Source: Glaciecola petra (lineage in GTDB: Bacteria > Pseudomonadota > Gammaproteobacteria > Enterobacterales > Alteromonadaceae). Taken from it: a stretch of 64,000 nt of DNA. Below, piece by piece: positions 33,767 to 42,399 of this stretch; the first letter of the stretch is position 1; each line of letters opens with the position of its first letter. A model generated the notes under the pieces. The model was not told the origin of the DNA. It saw nothing but the letters and a program-made list of their open reading frames with translations, and searched no databases. Position numbers and translations under genes: made by a program. The stretch is taken from the NCBI RefSeq assembly GCF_031846345.1, contig NZ_JAVRHX010000002.1, forward strand, positions 558,001 through 622,000, read 5' to 3'.

Positions 33767-35107
33767 TTACTTGCAAATAATGTAAGAGGTTTTATCATTT
33801 TCAACCTTTACTTGATGAGATACAAATCCAACTTTTGTAGCCGCCAAAACCTCGGCTTCATTTTCTCCTTGGAAGTAGACAATATTGTTTGATTTCTTAC
33901 TAGCATTATAGGCTTTTAAAAACATGCTGGGATTGGGCTTATAGTCTTCCGCTGTATTTGGCAAAATTATGAGTTCAAAGTCATGCCAAGGAAAATCCGT
34001 TAAGTTTGAATTAAGGTTTGATTTAACATTTGCCTTCAATACAAATAACCGTTCATCAAAATTGTTTCCCCAAGAAACAGGGATATTTGATATTAGTCCT
34101 AATTTATATCCACTTTTTTTAAGCATAGCTAAGTAATTTAAAGCGCCAGGTAAATAGGAAAATTTTTTCTCTCCTTGAGTTGTATCAACCAAAGTGTTTC
34201 CTAAATCAAAGAACACCCAATCATTATTATTTGAGACGTTCGTAGATAAGAAACAAGATTGATCTTTATGAACCTCATCAACAGAAGTGCCTGAGTCTGA
34301 AGACGTCGCTGTAGTCGTGATGCCTAATTGCAACTCAATTTGCTCCAGCAATGACGTCGCGCTGATGTGAGCCGCGCCCAGCATGGTAAGATGCCCCTGA
34401 GCCCAGCCAAGCTGAGTTCGCAAGGTCGCCAAGAGTTTTGGGTTATCCGAAACTACACTGAAGAACTCCGCCTTATCTGTGCCATGATAAGGGGTAAGGC
34501 CGTATTCTAAGCCGATTTCTATCGCGGTGCCTCTGGCTGGTCGAAAGGTGACATCTTGCGCTTTGACCAATGATTTTGTGAGATAGCGGTAATTCTGTAA
34601 ATCTTTCACCAGACCGTCGTCCCGAAGCAATCCTAGCTCTCCGCCGCTCGCCAATGCGTCAAACGCGGTGGTGCTTGGTTGAACATTGCCCACGAGCACA
34701 GAGACCCCCCATAATTCGCCGTCGAGACTCTCTACCCTGTCCTCAAACTCTTTTGTTAGGTCGCCAAAATACGCGTCAACAAACTCCTCGTATTTCACAC
34801 CATCGATGTTAGCGTGCGCAATGAAATTGTTTGTGCCTAAGAGCGAGGTATTTTTCAGAATGTGGTTAATGACTATAATTTTTGCATACGCGCCGTCTAT
34901 TGCGACCTCATAACTGGCGATGTCGGATCGTATGTCATTCGCAATATTTTGCAGAATAAGCGTTTCGCGGTGGCGATCACCTTGCTCATCATTCCAGTTT
35001 GCGACCTGAATACCGATAAAAACACCAACTACTACTATCGTGAAGTCAATCACAACGGCAAACCAGTTCTGATCTTTTACGTGTTTTGTGATCCGACGTA
35101 ACAGCAT
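33767..35107 (-). CDS. DUF6090-like membrane protein fused to a HAD-like domain (copy C)
   Basis: About 446 residues from ATG 35107 (MLLRRITKHVKDQNWFAV). One membrane segment ends in QVANWND. A DUF6090-type periplasmic region extends to about residue 265 (LEQIELQLGI). After a Ser/Thr-rich linker a HAD-like domain begins at WVFFDLGNTLVDT. LISNIP and KPNPSMF give later HAD motifs. The nucleophile Asp is present, but the second Asp of DxD is Gly. The base composition changes sharply at the seam (35 G+C of 60 in line 34381, about 15 of 60 in line 34081). The positive-inside rule would put the HAD domain in the periplasm, unusual for HAD enzymes. Confidence 0.82.
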   Translation of the reverse strand: MLLRRITKHVKDQNWFAVVIDFTIVVVGVFIGIQVANWNDEQGDRHRETLILQNIANDIRSDIASYEVAIDGAYAKIIVINHILKNTSLLGTNNFIAHANIDGVKYEEFVDAYFGDLTKEFEDRVESLDGELWGVSVLVGNVQPSTTAFDALASGGELGLLRDDGLVKDLQNYRYLTKSLVKAQDVTFRPARGTAIEIGLEYGLTPYHGTDKAEFFSVVSDNPKLLATLRTQLGWAQGHLTMLGAAHISATSLLEQIELQLGITTTATSSDSGTSVDEVHKDQSCFLSTNVSNNNDWVFFDLGNTLVDTTQGEKKFSYLPGALNYLAMLKKSGYKLGLISNIPVSWGNNFDERLFVLKANVKSNLNSNLTDFPWHDFELIILPNTAEDYKPNPSMFLKAYNASKKSNNIVYFQGENEAEVLAATKVGFVSHQVKVENDKTSYIICK

Positions 35108-35164
35108 TCTAATTCTGAAATTCCTGAAATATAGGGATGATAAATATCCGCCCAAATACTCATT

Positions 35165-35220
35165 ATCCTATCGTTGAAATACCCTATTCTCAATCGCAAA
35201 AGCGTTAATAAAGCGTTAAT
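35165..35220 (-). promoter_or_regulatory. Regulon promoter copy 4 (upstream of DUF6090-HAD gene)
   Basis: On the minus strand: ATTAACG-CTTT-ATTAACG (35220 to 35203), 32 bases, then TAGGAT (35170 to 35165). TTGAGA lies at the same place as in copy 2, and the flanks of copies 2 and 4 are similar, so they share an origin. Confidence 0.77.
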
Positions 35221-35250
35221 TCTGTTGTTTGGCGTTGCGTGTAGAGATGG

Positions 35251-35272
35251 TTGTTAGTAGTGTTACTAACAA
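35251..35272. repeat. Perfect 9-bp inverted repeat upstream of the serine hydrolase operon
   Basis: TTGTTAGTA (35251-35259), GTGT, then TACTAACAA (35264-35272). It ends 45 bases before the ATG at 35318. There is no T tract, so it is more likely an operator or a 5'-leader hairpin than a terminator. It is the best candidate control element of the rightward operon, since the nearby direct repeat points the other way. Confidence 0.6.
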
Positions 35273-35317
35273 CAAAAGGTGAACAAAAAACAGCCTGAGC
35301 TTGGTCGAGGAAAGAAC

Positions 35318-36778
35318 ATGACAACACACATACCCCTGCGATGTATCGCGTTATTTTCATTAATCTTATCTGTAACTTTTATCGCAGCATTTAGCCAAGC
35401 ACATGAGCATTCGAGCAACACTAATCTCGATCCTGAAATTGACAAAAGGTTTGAACAACTTAGCGCCTTTGTAAACAAAGAAATGACTGAAAAAACAGTG
35501 CCGGGTGTTGCTATTGGCGTTTTGTTTAATGGCGAACATAGAACCCGGGCATTTGGTATCACCAACATTAACAATCCGCAGCTTGTCACGGACAAAACCT
35601 TGTTTCAGATTGGCTCGATAACTAAAACCATGACCGGAACCATTATGATGCGGTTGGCCGAGCAAGGAAAACTGGATTTAGATGCCAACGTTAGACAATA
35701 TTTGCCTAATTTTAAAGTGAAAGATGAACAGGTTTCCGCCAATGTGAAAGTCCGTGATTTATTAACTCATATGAGCGGCTGGGTTGGTGACCATTTCAGC
35801 ACTAAAGCAGGAGCAGGCGATGATGCTCTGTCGCGCATTTTAGCTGAAATGACAGAGCTCGAACAATTGGCGCCCTTGAATAGCGTTTATTCTTATAACA
35901 ATAGTGCTTTTTATGTTGCGGCGCACATCATTGAAGTTGTGACTAAAGACACTATTCAGAACGTAATGCAATCAATGATCTTTGATGACATCGGCATGCA
36001 TGATTCATACATTGTGCCAAGTGACGTGATGACCAAACCTTACGTTGTTGGCCACAATAACGCTGCCAAAGGCATATCAGTTGCCCAGCGCTGGGCTTTA
36101 TATCGTGCAGCCTGGGCCGCTGGGGGTGGCATCATGACGGCAGGTGATATGCTTAAATATGCCGCATTTCACTTAGGTGATGGTACCAATAGCGATGGCG
36201 ATCAAGTCATGCAGCAGGCATCTCTGTTGGCTATGCAAGCCACTCAAGCGGCCAAGGTTGGTACAAAAGACGCAATAGGTATTACTTGGCATTTAAGTTC
36301 AGTCGGAAATCTGAAAGTTGTAACACATGGCGGTGCTACCAATGGCCAACAGGCATACTTATTACTCATCCCAGAAAAAGACTTCGCAATTACTGTATTA
36401 ACGAATGCGGGTAATGGACGAGCGTTACATCAAAAAGTGATTGCCTTCGCACTTGAACAATACTTTGATGCCAGAAACCCTGAACCTATATTACAGACAC
36501 GGACACATCAAGAATTAGTAGAGTACGCAGGATTATATAGCCGTCCGTTTAGAGACTTAAAAATTACGGTAGTGGACGGACAGTTAATGATTCAAGCTAT
36601 TCCAAAACAAAGCTTCTTGGGCAATGAAATTGCACCACCGTCGCCATTACGGGCGTTCAACTTCTTTGAAACAGATCGCATTGTAGACAAAAGCGGTAAC
36701 TTTAAAGCCGAATTTATACGCAATGAAGATGGCTCTATTGGCTGGATAAGAAGTTCGCGCATTTTTGTGAAGCAATAA
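35318..36778 (+). CDS. Secreted serine hydrolase, beta-lactamase class C/PBP-like
   Basis: About 486 residues from ATG 35318 (MTTHIPLRCIALF), preceded by GAGGAAAG; the frame is open from 35279. A signal peptide (cleavage near SQA) leads to the catalytic set SITK (nucleophile Ser, about residue 103), YNN (YxN, about residue 191) and HGG (about residue 336). A C-terminal beta-rich tail follows. Activity on D-peptides, esters or lactones is typical of the family. It is the first gene of a five-gene operon; its stop TAA shares one base with the next ATG. Confidence 0.9.
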   Translation: MTTHIPLRCIALFSLILSVTFIAAFSQAHEHSSNTNLDPEIDKRFEQLSAFVNKEMTEKTVPGVAIGVLFNGEHRTRAFGITNINNPQLVTDKTLFQIGSITKTMTGTIMMRLAEQGKLDLDANVRQYLPNFKVKDEQVSANVKVRDLLTHMSGWVGDHFSTKAGAGDDALSRILAEMTELEQLAPLNSVYSYNNSAFYVAAHIIEVVTKDTIQNVMQSMIFDDIGMHDSYIVPSDVMTKPYVVGHNNAAKGISVAQRWALYRAAWAAGGGIMTAGDMLKYAAFHLGDGTNSDGDQVMQQASLLAMQATQAAKVGTKDAIGITWHLSSVGNLKVVTHGGATNGQQAYLLLIPEKDFAITVLTNAGNGRALHQKVIAFALEQYFDARNPEPILQTRTHQELVEYAGLYSRPFRDLKITVVDGQLMIQAIPKQSFLGNEIAPPSPLRAFNFFETDRIVDKSGNFKAEFIRNEDGSIGWIRSSRIFVKQ

Positions 36779-36930
36779 TGAGCAACATTATCTCTGAACT
36801 AAGGCGCCGTAATGTTTATCGATTTGCTGGCACTTATGCCAATCTCGACCGTTCCTTAATTCAATCTCAACTCGACGATCCACCAGACATTTGGTGGAGC
36901 CCAGATGAATTACTAAAGAGTGATTACTGA
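36778..36930 (+). CDS. 50-residue protein coupled between serine hydrolase and DUF6090-like genes
   Basis: The ATG overlaps the upstream stop (TAATG) and the TGA overlaps the next ATG (TGATG), so translation is likely coupled at both ends. The N-terminus MSNIISELRRRNVYRFAGTY closely resembles the start of membrane-anchored TolB/TPR regulators (ELRRRNVYRVA...). The remaining part is acidic and Trp-containing (IWWSPDELL). It looks like an internally deleted remnant of such a regulator, or a small protein made from its ends. I would not assign a function. Confidence 0.65.
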   Translation: MSNIISELRRRNVYRFAGTYANLDRSLIQSQLDDPPDIWWSPDELLKSDY

Positions 36931-37682
36931 TGTTATTACGCTCGATTTCAAAACACGTTAAAGATCAGAACTGGTTTGCAGTGGTGCTAGATTTCCTCAT
37001 TGTAGTCGTGGGAATTCTGATTGCATTTCAAATCACCAGTTGGAATGAGTCGCGGCAAGATAGAGATGCAGAGCAGCGCTATTTGGCCGAACTCGCCAGA
37101 GACCTCGAGGCAGATATTGCTGAAATTCAAGCGGCAAAAAAATTAAGTTTATCGAGTCTGGCGATAAGCGAGTTAGTATTGGAGATCTCAGCACCAGGTT
37201 ATAAACGTCCTTCGTTTTGGCCGGCGATTGAGGAAGTTGTGGCACCGCAAGAAAGTTTACTGTCATATCCTTACTCCGCCTTAGTTACTCGTCCTTACCT
37301 AATAAGCACTAACAGCACATTTGAAGAGCTGATTCAGAGTGGCAGCATAAGCGTTTTGACTAATAGGACGTTAGTTAGTGATCTAACTAAGTTTTACAAA
37401 GACTTGCGAGAGAATACCAATGATGAAAAAGCCTTACACAATCAAACCAATATCACTATGAATTATTTTAGTGATTTAGGTATCGGACTCGGAGATAGCG
37501 CCACACTAGAAACATTGCAAGCGCTTGCCATCAAGGATACTCGGTTCTTAGGTAGGGTAAAATCGATAGCATTCTTTTCTAATTGGCAATACCTAAGACT
37601 AAACAGGATTGAATCCGATGCAAACGCTTTATTATCCACTGTCAACGCTGAGCGTGACAACAAACACGAGGCGCCAAAATGA
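36930..37682 (+). CDS. DUF6090-like single-pass membrane protein (copy D)
   Basis: 250 residues starting MLLRSISKHVKDQNWFAVVL. The membrane segment (about 16-38) ends in QITSWNE. Next comes a charged region (DRDAEQRYLAELARDLEADI), probably coiled-coil, and a helical periplasmic domain. The start overlaps the upstream 50-residue gene by one base, and the end overlaps the next serine hydrolase by four bases (ATGA). This tight coupling suggests fixed stoichiometry or a complex with the hydrolases on either side. Confidence 0.82.
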   Translation: MLLRSISKHVKDQNWFAVVLDFLIVVVGILIAFQITSWNESRQDRDAEQRYLAELARDLEADIAEIQAAKKLSLSSLAISELVLEISAPGYKRPSFWPAIEEVVAPQESLLSYPYSALVTRPYLISTNSTFEELIQSGSISVLTNRTLVSDLTKFYKDLRENTNDEKALHNQTNITMNYFSDLGIGLGDSATLETLQALAIKDTRFLGRVKSIAFFSNWQYLRLNRIESDANALLSTVNAERDNKHEAPK

Positions 37683-38941
37683 AGATTAAGGCTATTGTTA
37701 CAACAACGCTCTTTGGACTGAGCGGATTGTTGAGTTTTGCTCTTGCTCAAAACAACACCAAACTTATTGAGTCTACTTCGACAAGTGTCAAAGCTGCCAT
37801 TTCATGGCCGGAAGAAAAATGGCAACAGTCGACGCCTTCCGCCGAAGGGATTGATAACGAGGTGATCAAAACCTACCTTGAACGCATGCGTGCTGGCTAT
37901 TTTGGCCCGCTAGATCATTTCATGTTGATCCGTCATGGACGAGTGGTCGCTGAGGCTCAATTTGAGCATGATTATGCCGCTATTTATAAGACTCTGGGGC
38001 CGGATGTGATCCAAGTAGGTGTCAATAATGCCGACCTACAATACAATTATGATCATCCCGATTTTCACCCCTATTACCAACAGAGCGAGCTGCACACGCT
38101 CCAGTCTGCGACTAAAAGCGTGACCTCTGCAGTTTTGGGTATTGCCGTTGATAACGCCCTCATCGACAGCATTGATACCTCTGCAATGCACTATTTTAAG
38201 GACTACATTTTCGATAAAAGTGATATCAGGCGAGCAAAGTTGACTATTGAAGACCTGTTAACCATGCGTTCGGGAATCAATTGGCAAACAGAAGGTGGCT
38301 ATGATGACCCGAACCACAGCACAAATGCGTTGGAGTCATCACAGGAATGGATACAGTACACTCTTAGCCGCCCAATGGACGCAGAGCCTGGTACCGTTTT
38401 CGAATATAACGATGGGGTCAGCGTACTGCTTGGAAAAATCATCCGTGAGGCAACAGGAAAAAGGATTGATGATTATGCAAAAGAGCACCTATTCACGCCT
38501 ATCGGCATTAATGATTTTCATTGGAAAATCACACCCGACGGCGAAGCGGATACCGAAGGTGGATTATATTTAAGTACCCATGATTTTGCTCGTTTTGGCT
38601 ACCTTTTCTTGCGTGATGGTCAGTGGAATGGCATGCAAGTCATCTCGTCAGATTGGGTCAAACGGTCAGTCGCCCCAACAGTCACCGATATTGCACCAGA
38701 CAACGACCAAATCAATGACGCTTATGGTTATCAATGGTGGGTAATTAAACACCAAGATGGCAAACCTGCTATCTATGAAGCCAAAGGTTTTGGAGGCCAG
38801 CGACTCGTTATCGTGCCGCATCTGGACTTACTTGCCGTGTTCAATGCGTGGGACATTCGAGGTCGCCATGCGACCCCTGCCGTGAACGCTTTTATCGATG
38901 AGATTATTCCTGCGACCAAGACAATTGGTGTTATGCCATGA
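37679..38941 (+). CDS. Secreted serine hydrolase, class C beta-lactamase-like (6-aminohexanoate-hydrolase type)
   Basis: 420 residues with a signal peptide (cleavage after ALA, about residue 23). Catalytic motifs: SATK (about residue 142), EYNDG giving the YxN motif (about residue 242), and KGFGGQ near the C-terminus in place of KTG. TLQSATKSVTSA and LSTHDFARFGYLFLRDGQW resemble 6-aminohexanoate-dimer hydrolase-like members. It differs in sequence class from the first hydrolase of the operon, so the pair is not a recent tandem duplication. It overlaps both neighbours by ATGA. Confidence 0.88.
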   Translation: MKIKAIVTTTLFGLSGLLSFALAQNNTKLIESTSTSVKAAISWPEEKWQQSTPSAEGIDNEVIKTYLERMRAGYFGPLDHFMLIRHGRVVAEAQFEHDYAAIYKTLGPDVIQVGVNNADLQYNYDHPDFHPYYQQSELHTLQSATKSVTSAVLGIAVDNALIDSIDTSAMHYFKDYIFDKSDIRRAKLTIEDLLTMRSGINWQTEGGYDDPNHSTNALESSQEWIQYTLSRPMDAEPGTVFEYNDGVSVLLGKIIREATGKRIDDYAKEHLFTPIGINDFHWKITPDGEADTEGGLYLSTHDFARFGYLFLRDGQWNGMQVISSDWVKRSVAPTVTDIAPDNDQINDAYGYQWWVIKHQDGKPAIYEAKGFGGQRLVIVPHLDLLAVFNAWDIRGRHATPAVNAFIDEIIPATKTIGVMP

Positions 38942-39684
38942 TCCTGCGTCGTATTACCCAACACGTGAAAGACCAAAACTGGTTTGCTGTTGGGCTTGAC
39001 TTTCTCATTGTGGTGATTGGCATACTCATCGCATTTCAGATTACCAACTGGAATGAAAATAACTCGCATCACAACGCCTACCTTCAAGCATTAGAAAGAC
39101 TCGACAATGAAATTTCGAGCAACTTAACGGTTCTCGAGGTGTTAGATAAGACCATTAATAAGGAGTTAATGGTTGTGCAATCAGGTCTAGATGCACTCAT
39201 TACCTGCACATCAGGTCAAGACAGCATTGAAGCTGTCAATGCAGCTATGAGTGAAACTAGAGGTGTTCGTGGACTTTACGTACGTACAACGGCTCTAGCT
39301 GAATTGACCACAAATCCAATCTTACTGTCTGAACAATCGAACACAGTACGAGCACGTTTTGCTGATTTGCTTTTTTACCATCAAATTGCTGATGAGACTT
39401 TGACACCATTTCAGCCAAACCCCATTGTTACAAGGCCAGCACCTTCGTCGACTTTAGCGATTAAATCAGCAGAAAAATACACAGGTGAATATTTTGGAAT
39501 AGATTATGAGGTTTTTCGCTACCCCATCGCGCTAAATGTAGCAATGGAAAAAGCTTGTCAAGATCTCGAACTACAAAAATGGCTACATTCATGGGAAGCT
39601 TGGCACACAAATGTGTTGATTCTAGTCAGTAAATTGCAGCATGAATACAAAGAAACACAAGCATTGTTGCGGCAGTTGAAATAG
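38938..39684 (+). CDS. DUF6090-like single-pass membrane protein (copy E)
   Basis: 248 residues starting MILRRITQHVKDQNWFAVGL. The membrane segment ends in QITNWNENN, the canonical motif. The soluble domain is mostly helical and ends in a Gln/Glu-rich helix (KLQHEYKETQALLRQLK). It overlaps the upstream serine hydrolase by four bases. It is the last gene of the coupled operon 35318-39684. The function is unknown. Confidence 0.82.
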   Translation: MILRRITQHVKDQNWFAVGLDFLIVVIGILIAFQITNWNENNSHHNAYLQALERLDNEISSNLTVLEVLDKTINKELMVVQSGLDALITCTSGQDSIEAVNAAMSETRGVRGLYVRTTALAELTTNPILLSEQSNTVRARFADLLFYHQIADETLTPFQPNPIVTRPAPSSTLAIKSAEKYTGEYFGIDYEVFRYPIALNVAMEKACQDLELQKWLHSWEAWHTNVLILVSKLQHEYKETQALLRQLK

Positions 39685-39825
39685 TACTGATGAGATACTT
39701 CTGCTACGCCAATCAATTACCCTTCACCCATGACAGACTGAGATGTCGACTGAATTATTTCAACTTCTATACCCGGAAATATTCTACAGTTAACCGTTGC
39801 ACTGACTGATTGTGATAAGGCATTT

Positions 39826-40092
39826 TCAGCATGTCCTACATATAGCATTGTGGCTACACAAGTGGTACGAATTAAACTGGCATAAGATGGTTTTGTTGAC
39901 TAATAACTCGGTACTCCGCATGCCTGACTCTTCATCTCCAGTAAACGCAATGATCAAGTCACGAGTTGGCACAAAAACTTCGGCTCTTAGTCTTAAAAAA
40001 ATAGTCGTTAGCGCGGTAACTCCCAACTTATTGTCAAACGTACCTCGACCAAAAATGAAACTTGCCCGTGACTCGCTGCCGTTCGGTAAGAA
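39826..40092 (-). pseudogene. Remnant of an M20-family metallopeptidase gene
   Basis: On the minus strand one frame reads SFIFGRGTFDNKLGVTA, then VPTRDLIIAFTGDEESGM, matching the M20 motifs GRGxxDxK (zinc-ligand Asp) and DEE (catalytic Glu and zinc ligand). Both ends run into stops or unrelated sequence, leaving under 90 codons of a family whose members exceed 350 residues. It is the only recognisable item in the 39685-40332 gap. The rest of that gap shows nothing I can assign. Confidence 0.7.
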
Positions 40093-40332
40093 ATAACTTC
40101 ATGATAAATTTCGAGAGCTTTGCGCTGATAGGCCTTGTCAAAAGATACATTTTGTTGGTTACCAGAAGCCTGATTCTGCTCGTTTTGTTAATACATCGCA
40201 AAAGCAAACGGGAAAAGAACACTCAGCTTGATATATGGACATGATGTTTACATTTTTACCGAAGTGGATTAGTTTGAGTGTTTTAATCGCAGAATTGAGC
40301 CTCGGCACCTTTCAGTTGATGGATACACAACG

Positions 40333-40740
40333 ATGAATATTTTGACCAAGACCTTTGTTGCACTAGCGGGCCTAATGCATGTAGTGTTTTTCGTGATGGA
40401 AAGCGTTTTATTTAACAATGAAAAGGTGTATACCCGGTTTCAGCTTGCCACAGCTGAACAGGCAGCCCTTGTGGACCCCTTCATTTATAACCAGGGTTGG
40501 TATAATTTGTTTTTGGCTATCGCAGCATTTGCTGGCATTATGCTAGCGGGGAAATGGCTAAAAAACGTGGGTGAAACCTTGGCTATCTATGCATGTTTAT
40601 CGATGTTGTGCGCTGCACTCGTGTTGTTTTTCAGTGTGCCAGACATGCTACGCGCTGCCTTTATTCAAGGAGCGTTTCCTTTTTTAGCGCTCATTACCTT
40701 TGCCATCGCTAAGCGAAATTTAGAACCGGCCAATAAATAA
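40333..40740 (+). CDS. DUF1304 family membrane protein
   Basis: 135 residues with four membrane segments. VALAGLMHVVFFVMESVLF near the start and NQGWYNLFLAIAAFAG in the middle are the family pattern. The function is unknown. It stands alone, convergent with the esterase gene at 40821, with 80 bases between. No linked transporter or regulator is seen. Confidence 0.88.
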   Translation: MNILTKTFVALAGLMHVVFFVMESVLFNNEKVYTRFQLATAEQAALVDPFIYNQGWYNLFLAIAAFAGIMLAGKWLKNVGETLAIYACLSMLCAALVLFFSVPDMLRAAFIQGAFPFLALITFAIAKRNLEPANK

Positions 40741-40820
40741 TTGTCCCATTTTCGGTTTAAGTATTACTAAATCAGCCGAGTAAGATTGCTTCATTCATGC
40801 TTAGTATTGCTAGAGAATAA

Positions 40821-42377
40821 TTAATCTATTGCCATCAAGCGCTTCTGAATTTGTTCTAATACGACTTTGTCTCCAAAATTCTGACAATGGCCAGCCATGG
40901 GCGTAAATTCGACCACTGCGTTAGATACTGGATTAACCGTTGATTTTAAAAATTGCGAAAATTTTCTTGTGGCTGGGTTGAGGAAAAAATGGTCCATGTC
41001 GCCCATCCAAATATAGATTTTATCTTGTAGTTTTGGCCCAAGCTCAGCCCAATTTTCTTCAGTGTAGAGTTTTAAGTCATACTTTTTCCACGCTTCAGCT
41101 ACTTCTGGGTTAATTTTTCCAGTTTCTGGATCAAACAGTGCAAGGGGTAAACCGTCTTCGCCTTTTGGGCTATACAAAGCGGTGTGCGCACTAAATTGGC
41201 CGCCAGAGGTTCTGTAGTCATTTGACACGCCTTGCACATTTTCAATTTTTATAAATTCTTGTAAGGTCACAATAGGGTCGCCAAAAACAGTCCTTGCCAC
41301 CGGTCTTAAATTATTCCATTTATTGTAAAATATATTCTCGTCTTCATAGATGTTAGCCAATTGATAGGCTGAGAAATCTATCGAATCGGGGCTGTATGAA
41401 AATACTCCGTTGAATGAATCGGGGTAATACAGTTGTAGCGCCAAAGACACCCAGCCACCTGTTGAACAGCCATCAGTAAAGCGATATTTACCACTTCCTT
41501 TTGCCCTGAATTCTGATTCTATAGCAGGAATTAACTCGTTAATTAAGGATTGGCCAAAGGGACCATTGTTAGCTGAGTCTAATTGATAGTTATCACCAAA
41601 TGGTCCAGCGCTGTCTAAATACACGGTAATAATTTGCGGAGCGCCATCACTTTCCCACCACTGCATAAACTCTTCGGAACCAACTGGCCTCTCCACTCTT
41701 GTATATCTGCCGCCATAGCCAGCAACATTATAACGAATGGGGTAGGTGGTTTGGGAATTTTCATAGTACGAATGAGGCAATAAGACAGAGGCAGTAATCG
41801 AATATGGGCGCCCCCAAAATTCGCTTAATACTTTACTTTGAATAGTGATTTTTTTGACTAGAGGATGGTCGACTAATTGTTCAGCTTGAATACTTTTCGA
41901 GAGTTCTATATTTTCGACAAAGTCGGCAGTAATGTTGATGGTTTTGACTTCACTGTATAAGTTACCTGGCGAGTTTATATAAGGTTTAGATGTGTCTTGA
42001 TGCCACAGTGCTTGCAGTGAGTACTCGCCTACCGGTATGGAATCCAGATCAAAAGATGCCGTGCTCATTAGCTCGGAATCATTGTTTAAGATCATGCCAT
42101 TAGAATGAGAGGAAAACGCAACATTTCTTGCAAATATATAGTTTTTATGTTCGCTAAGTGGCCACAATTGTTCGCGTGGTTCGCGGCTGTCGTTTTTGCT
42201 TAAAAATAGAAAAATTCTTCCTTCTGTTGCAGCAGTATCTTGAAATGATGAGGCCACTTTTATCCCAAATTCACCTGAAGCAGTATTTGAGCTTTGTGTT
42301 GTTGGTTGCAAGGCATTATCTGTAGCTGTGCAACCTGCAAATATCACTATAAAAGTAAGTGCTAAAAAGGTTCTCAT
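40821..42377 (-). CDS. Lipoprotein esterase of the EstD/enterochelin-esterase-like alpha/beta fold
   Basis: 518 residues. The signal peptide ends in the lipobox FAGC. An N-terminal beta-rich region (about 30-190) precedes an alpha/beta hydrolase domain (about 195-518). The nucleophile elbow is GCSTGGW (about residue 305-311), and MAGHCQNFG near the C-terminus likely supplies His. The substrate is unknown. It starts 22 bases after the amidohydrolase-RidA gene stops, so it is the third gene of an operon beginning at 46023 under regulon promoter copy 5. Confidence 0.85.
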   Translation of the reverse strand: MRTFLALTFIVIFAGCTATDNALQPTTQSSNTASGEFGIKVASSFQDTAATEGRIFLFLSKNDSREPREQLWPLSEHKNYIFARNVAFSSHSNGMILNNDSELMSTASFDLDSIPVGEYSLQALWHQDTSKPYINSPGNLYSEVKTINITADFVENIELSKSIQAEQLVDHPLVKKITIQSKVLSEFWGRPYSITASVLLPHSYYENSQTTYPIRYNVAGYGGRYTRVERPVGSEEFMQWWESDGAPQIITVYLDSAGPFGDNYQLDSANNGPFGQSLINELIPAIESEFRAKGSGKYRFTDGCSTGGWVSLALQLYYPDSFNGVFSYSPDSIDFSAYQLANIYEDENIFYNKWNNLRPVARTVFGDPIVTLQEFIKIENVQGVSNDYRTSGGQFSAHTALYSPKGEDGLPLALFDPETGKINPEVAEAWKKYDLKLYTEENWAELGPKLQDKIYIWMGDMDHFFLNPATRKFSQFLKSTVNPVSNAVVEFTPMAGHCQNFGDKVVLEQIQKRLMAID

Positions 42378-42399
42378 TTTTTATCCTTATTCTGAACGT

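Noticed and set aside
40034..40222. 62-codon minus-strand frame overlapping the M20 relic
   Set aside because: It is in a different frame from the M20 motifs and shows no family pattern.
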